DNA of 21,082 nucleotides, from the IMG/VR virus record IMGVR_UViG_3300005253_001731, positions 416 through 21,497 of that record. One strand, given 5' to 3'. This DNA comes from a virus. The notes beneath the pieces are model-generated. The model was given only the letters and a program-made list of their open reading frames with translations. It ran no database searches and was not told the DNA's origin. A program made the position numbers and the translations under genes. Below, piece after piece: positions 20,587 through 21,082 of the stretch; within the stretch, counting starts at the first letter, position 1, and each line of letters begins with the position of its first letter.

Positions 20587-21082
20587 TTGGATTTGACATT
20601 GCTCGAGGCAGCTAAGGCTTCTCAGGATGTGGTCGAAAGGGTGGTCGCCAAGACCATCGTTGAGGCCTCCCCCATCCTGGAGTACCTGCCTTTCAAGATA
20701 ATCAACGGCCCGGCATACCGCTACCACCGCGAAGCGTCACTCGGTACGATTTCGTTCCGTGGTGTTGGCGGGACCTACACCCCCGACTCGGGAATCATCA
20801 ACCCCGAGTTCGAGGCTCTGGTCATCATGGGTGGTGAGGTCATCATCGACAACTTTGAGGTCGAGGTGATGGGCAACCTTACGGACCTCAAGGGCACCAG
20901 GTACCGCATGAAGGCCCGTCAAGCTGGCATCACCTTCTCGGAGCAGTTCTTCGAGGGGGATACCATTGTCACCGAGTTCGGCTTCGACGGTCTTCGCAAG
21001 CGCCTGGTCGGTAGTCAGCTTATGGGCTCCGCTGTGGGAGCCGTCCTGGCCCTTGCCCAACTGGACGAACTCCTGGACATGG
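20587..21082 (+). CDS. major capsid protein, HK97-type, 5' part (cut by window edge)
   Basis: It starts with TTG at 20587 after GGAAGGAG and stays open to the window end (165 codons seen). It begins MDLTLLEAAKASQDVVERVV, then SPILEYLPFKIINGPAYRYH, LGTISFRGVGGTY and NPEFEALVIMGGEVIIDNFE. These blocks match a well-known group of actinobacteriophage-type major capsid proteins: LPF with GxAYRYxRE, FRGV, and GG with a DxF strand. Capsid monomers of this fold build the icosahedral head. The scaffold gene just upstream agrees. The C-terminal half is outside the window. Confidence 0.9.
   Translation, partial: MDLTLLEAAKASQDVVERVVAKTIVEASPILEYLPFKIINGPAYRYHREASLGTISFRGVGGTYTPDSGIINPEFEALVIMGGEVIIDNFEVEVMGNLTDLKGTRYRMKARQAGITFSEQFFEGDTIVTEFGFDGLRKRLVGSQLMGSAVGAVLALAQLDELLDM

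Noticed and set aside
1-21082. tRNA genes, CRISPR array or integrase and attachment site
   Set aside because: I found no cloverleaf-like segment, no regularly spaced repeats with unique spacers and no recombinase motif in any frame.

Overview
The window is part of a tailed double-stranded DNA bacteriophage genome (class Caudoviricetes). The right two thirds hold a rightward head-assembly module in classic order: small terminase candidate, large terminase, portal, several accessory virion proteins, a 1641-residue giant protein, a probable scaffold and the start of an HK97-type major capsid protein. The host cannot be named from this sequence. Base composition is moderately GC-rich, Shine-Dalgarno sites are strong (AGGAGG-like), and promoters match the sigma-70 consensus. 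Several small proteins resemble families common in actinobacteriophages. Ile ATA, Leu CTA and Arg AGG codons and TAG stops are frequent.

Layout. (1) Positions 1-5182: a leftward cluster of about twenty small, tightly packed and often translationally coupled genes. Most are under 150 residues and many carry Cys-pair mini zinc motifs. Recognisable members are a DUF2786-type protein, a YspA-like SLOG protein and a DUF4177-like protein. Ten genes here are 54 residues or shorter. (2) Positions 5183-5617: a divergent control region with a leftward promoter, a TTAGC-repeat operator candidate and a rightward promoter. (3) Positions 5618-6277: one rightward gene with a coiled-coil N-terminus and a Gly-rich linker, followed by a strong terminator. 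(4) Positions 6361-6657: a gene-free, repeat-rich block with a promoter-like site and nested palindromes. (5) Positions 6658-7510: a leftward three-gene operon (zinc-finger protein, Cys-rich protein, two-helix membrane protein). (6) Positions 7511-7793: a second divergent control region with a leftward promoter, operator-like repeats and a perfect-consensus rightward promoter. (7) Positions 7794-21082: the morphogenesis operon.

The logic is that of a phage with regulated divergent transcription. Leftward promoters drive small accessory or host-takeover genes, and a strong rightward promoter drives DNA packaging and head assembly. In the head operon genes overlap or sit a few bases apart, so they are probably co-transcribed and co-translated. 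No integrase, polymerase, tail, lysis, tRNA or CRISPR feature was seen in the window.

The most unusual signals are: a repeated 5'-leader element placed directly before several small leftward genes; the nested-repeat non-coding block at 6361-6657; the repeat-bearing divergent control regions; a large terminase with a glycine-less Walker A motif; a collagen-like tail on the portal; and the giant putative inner-virion protein.
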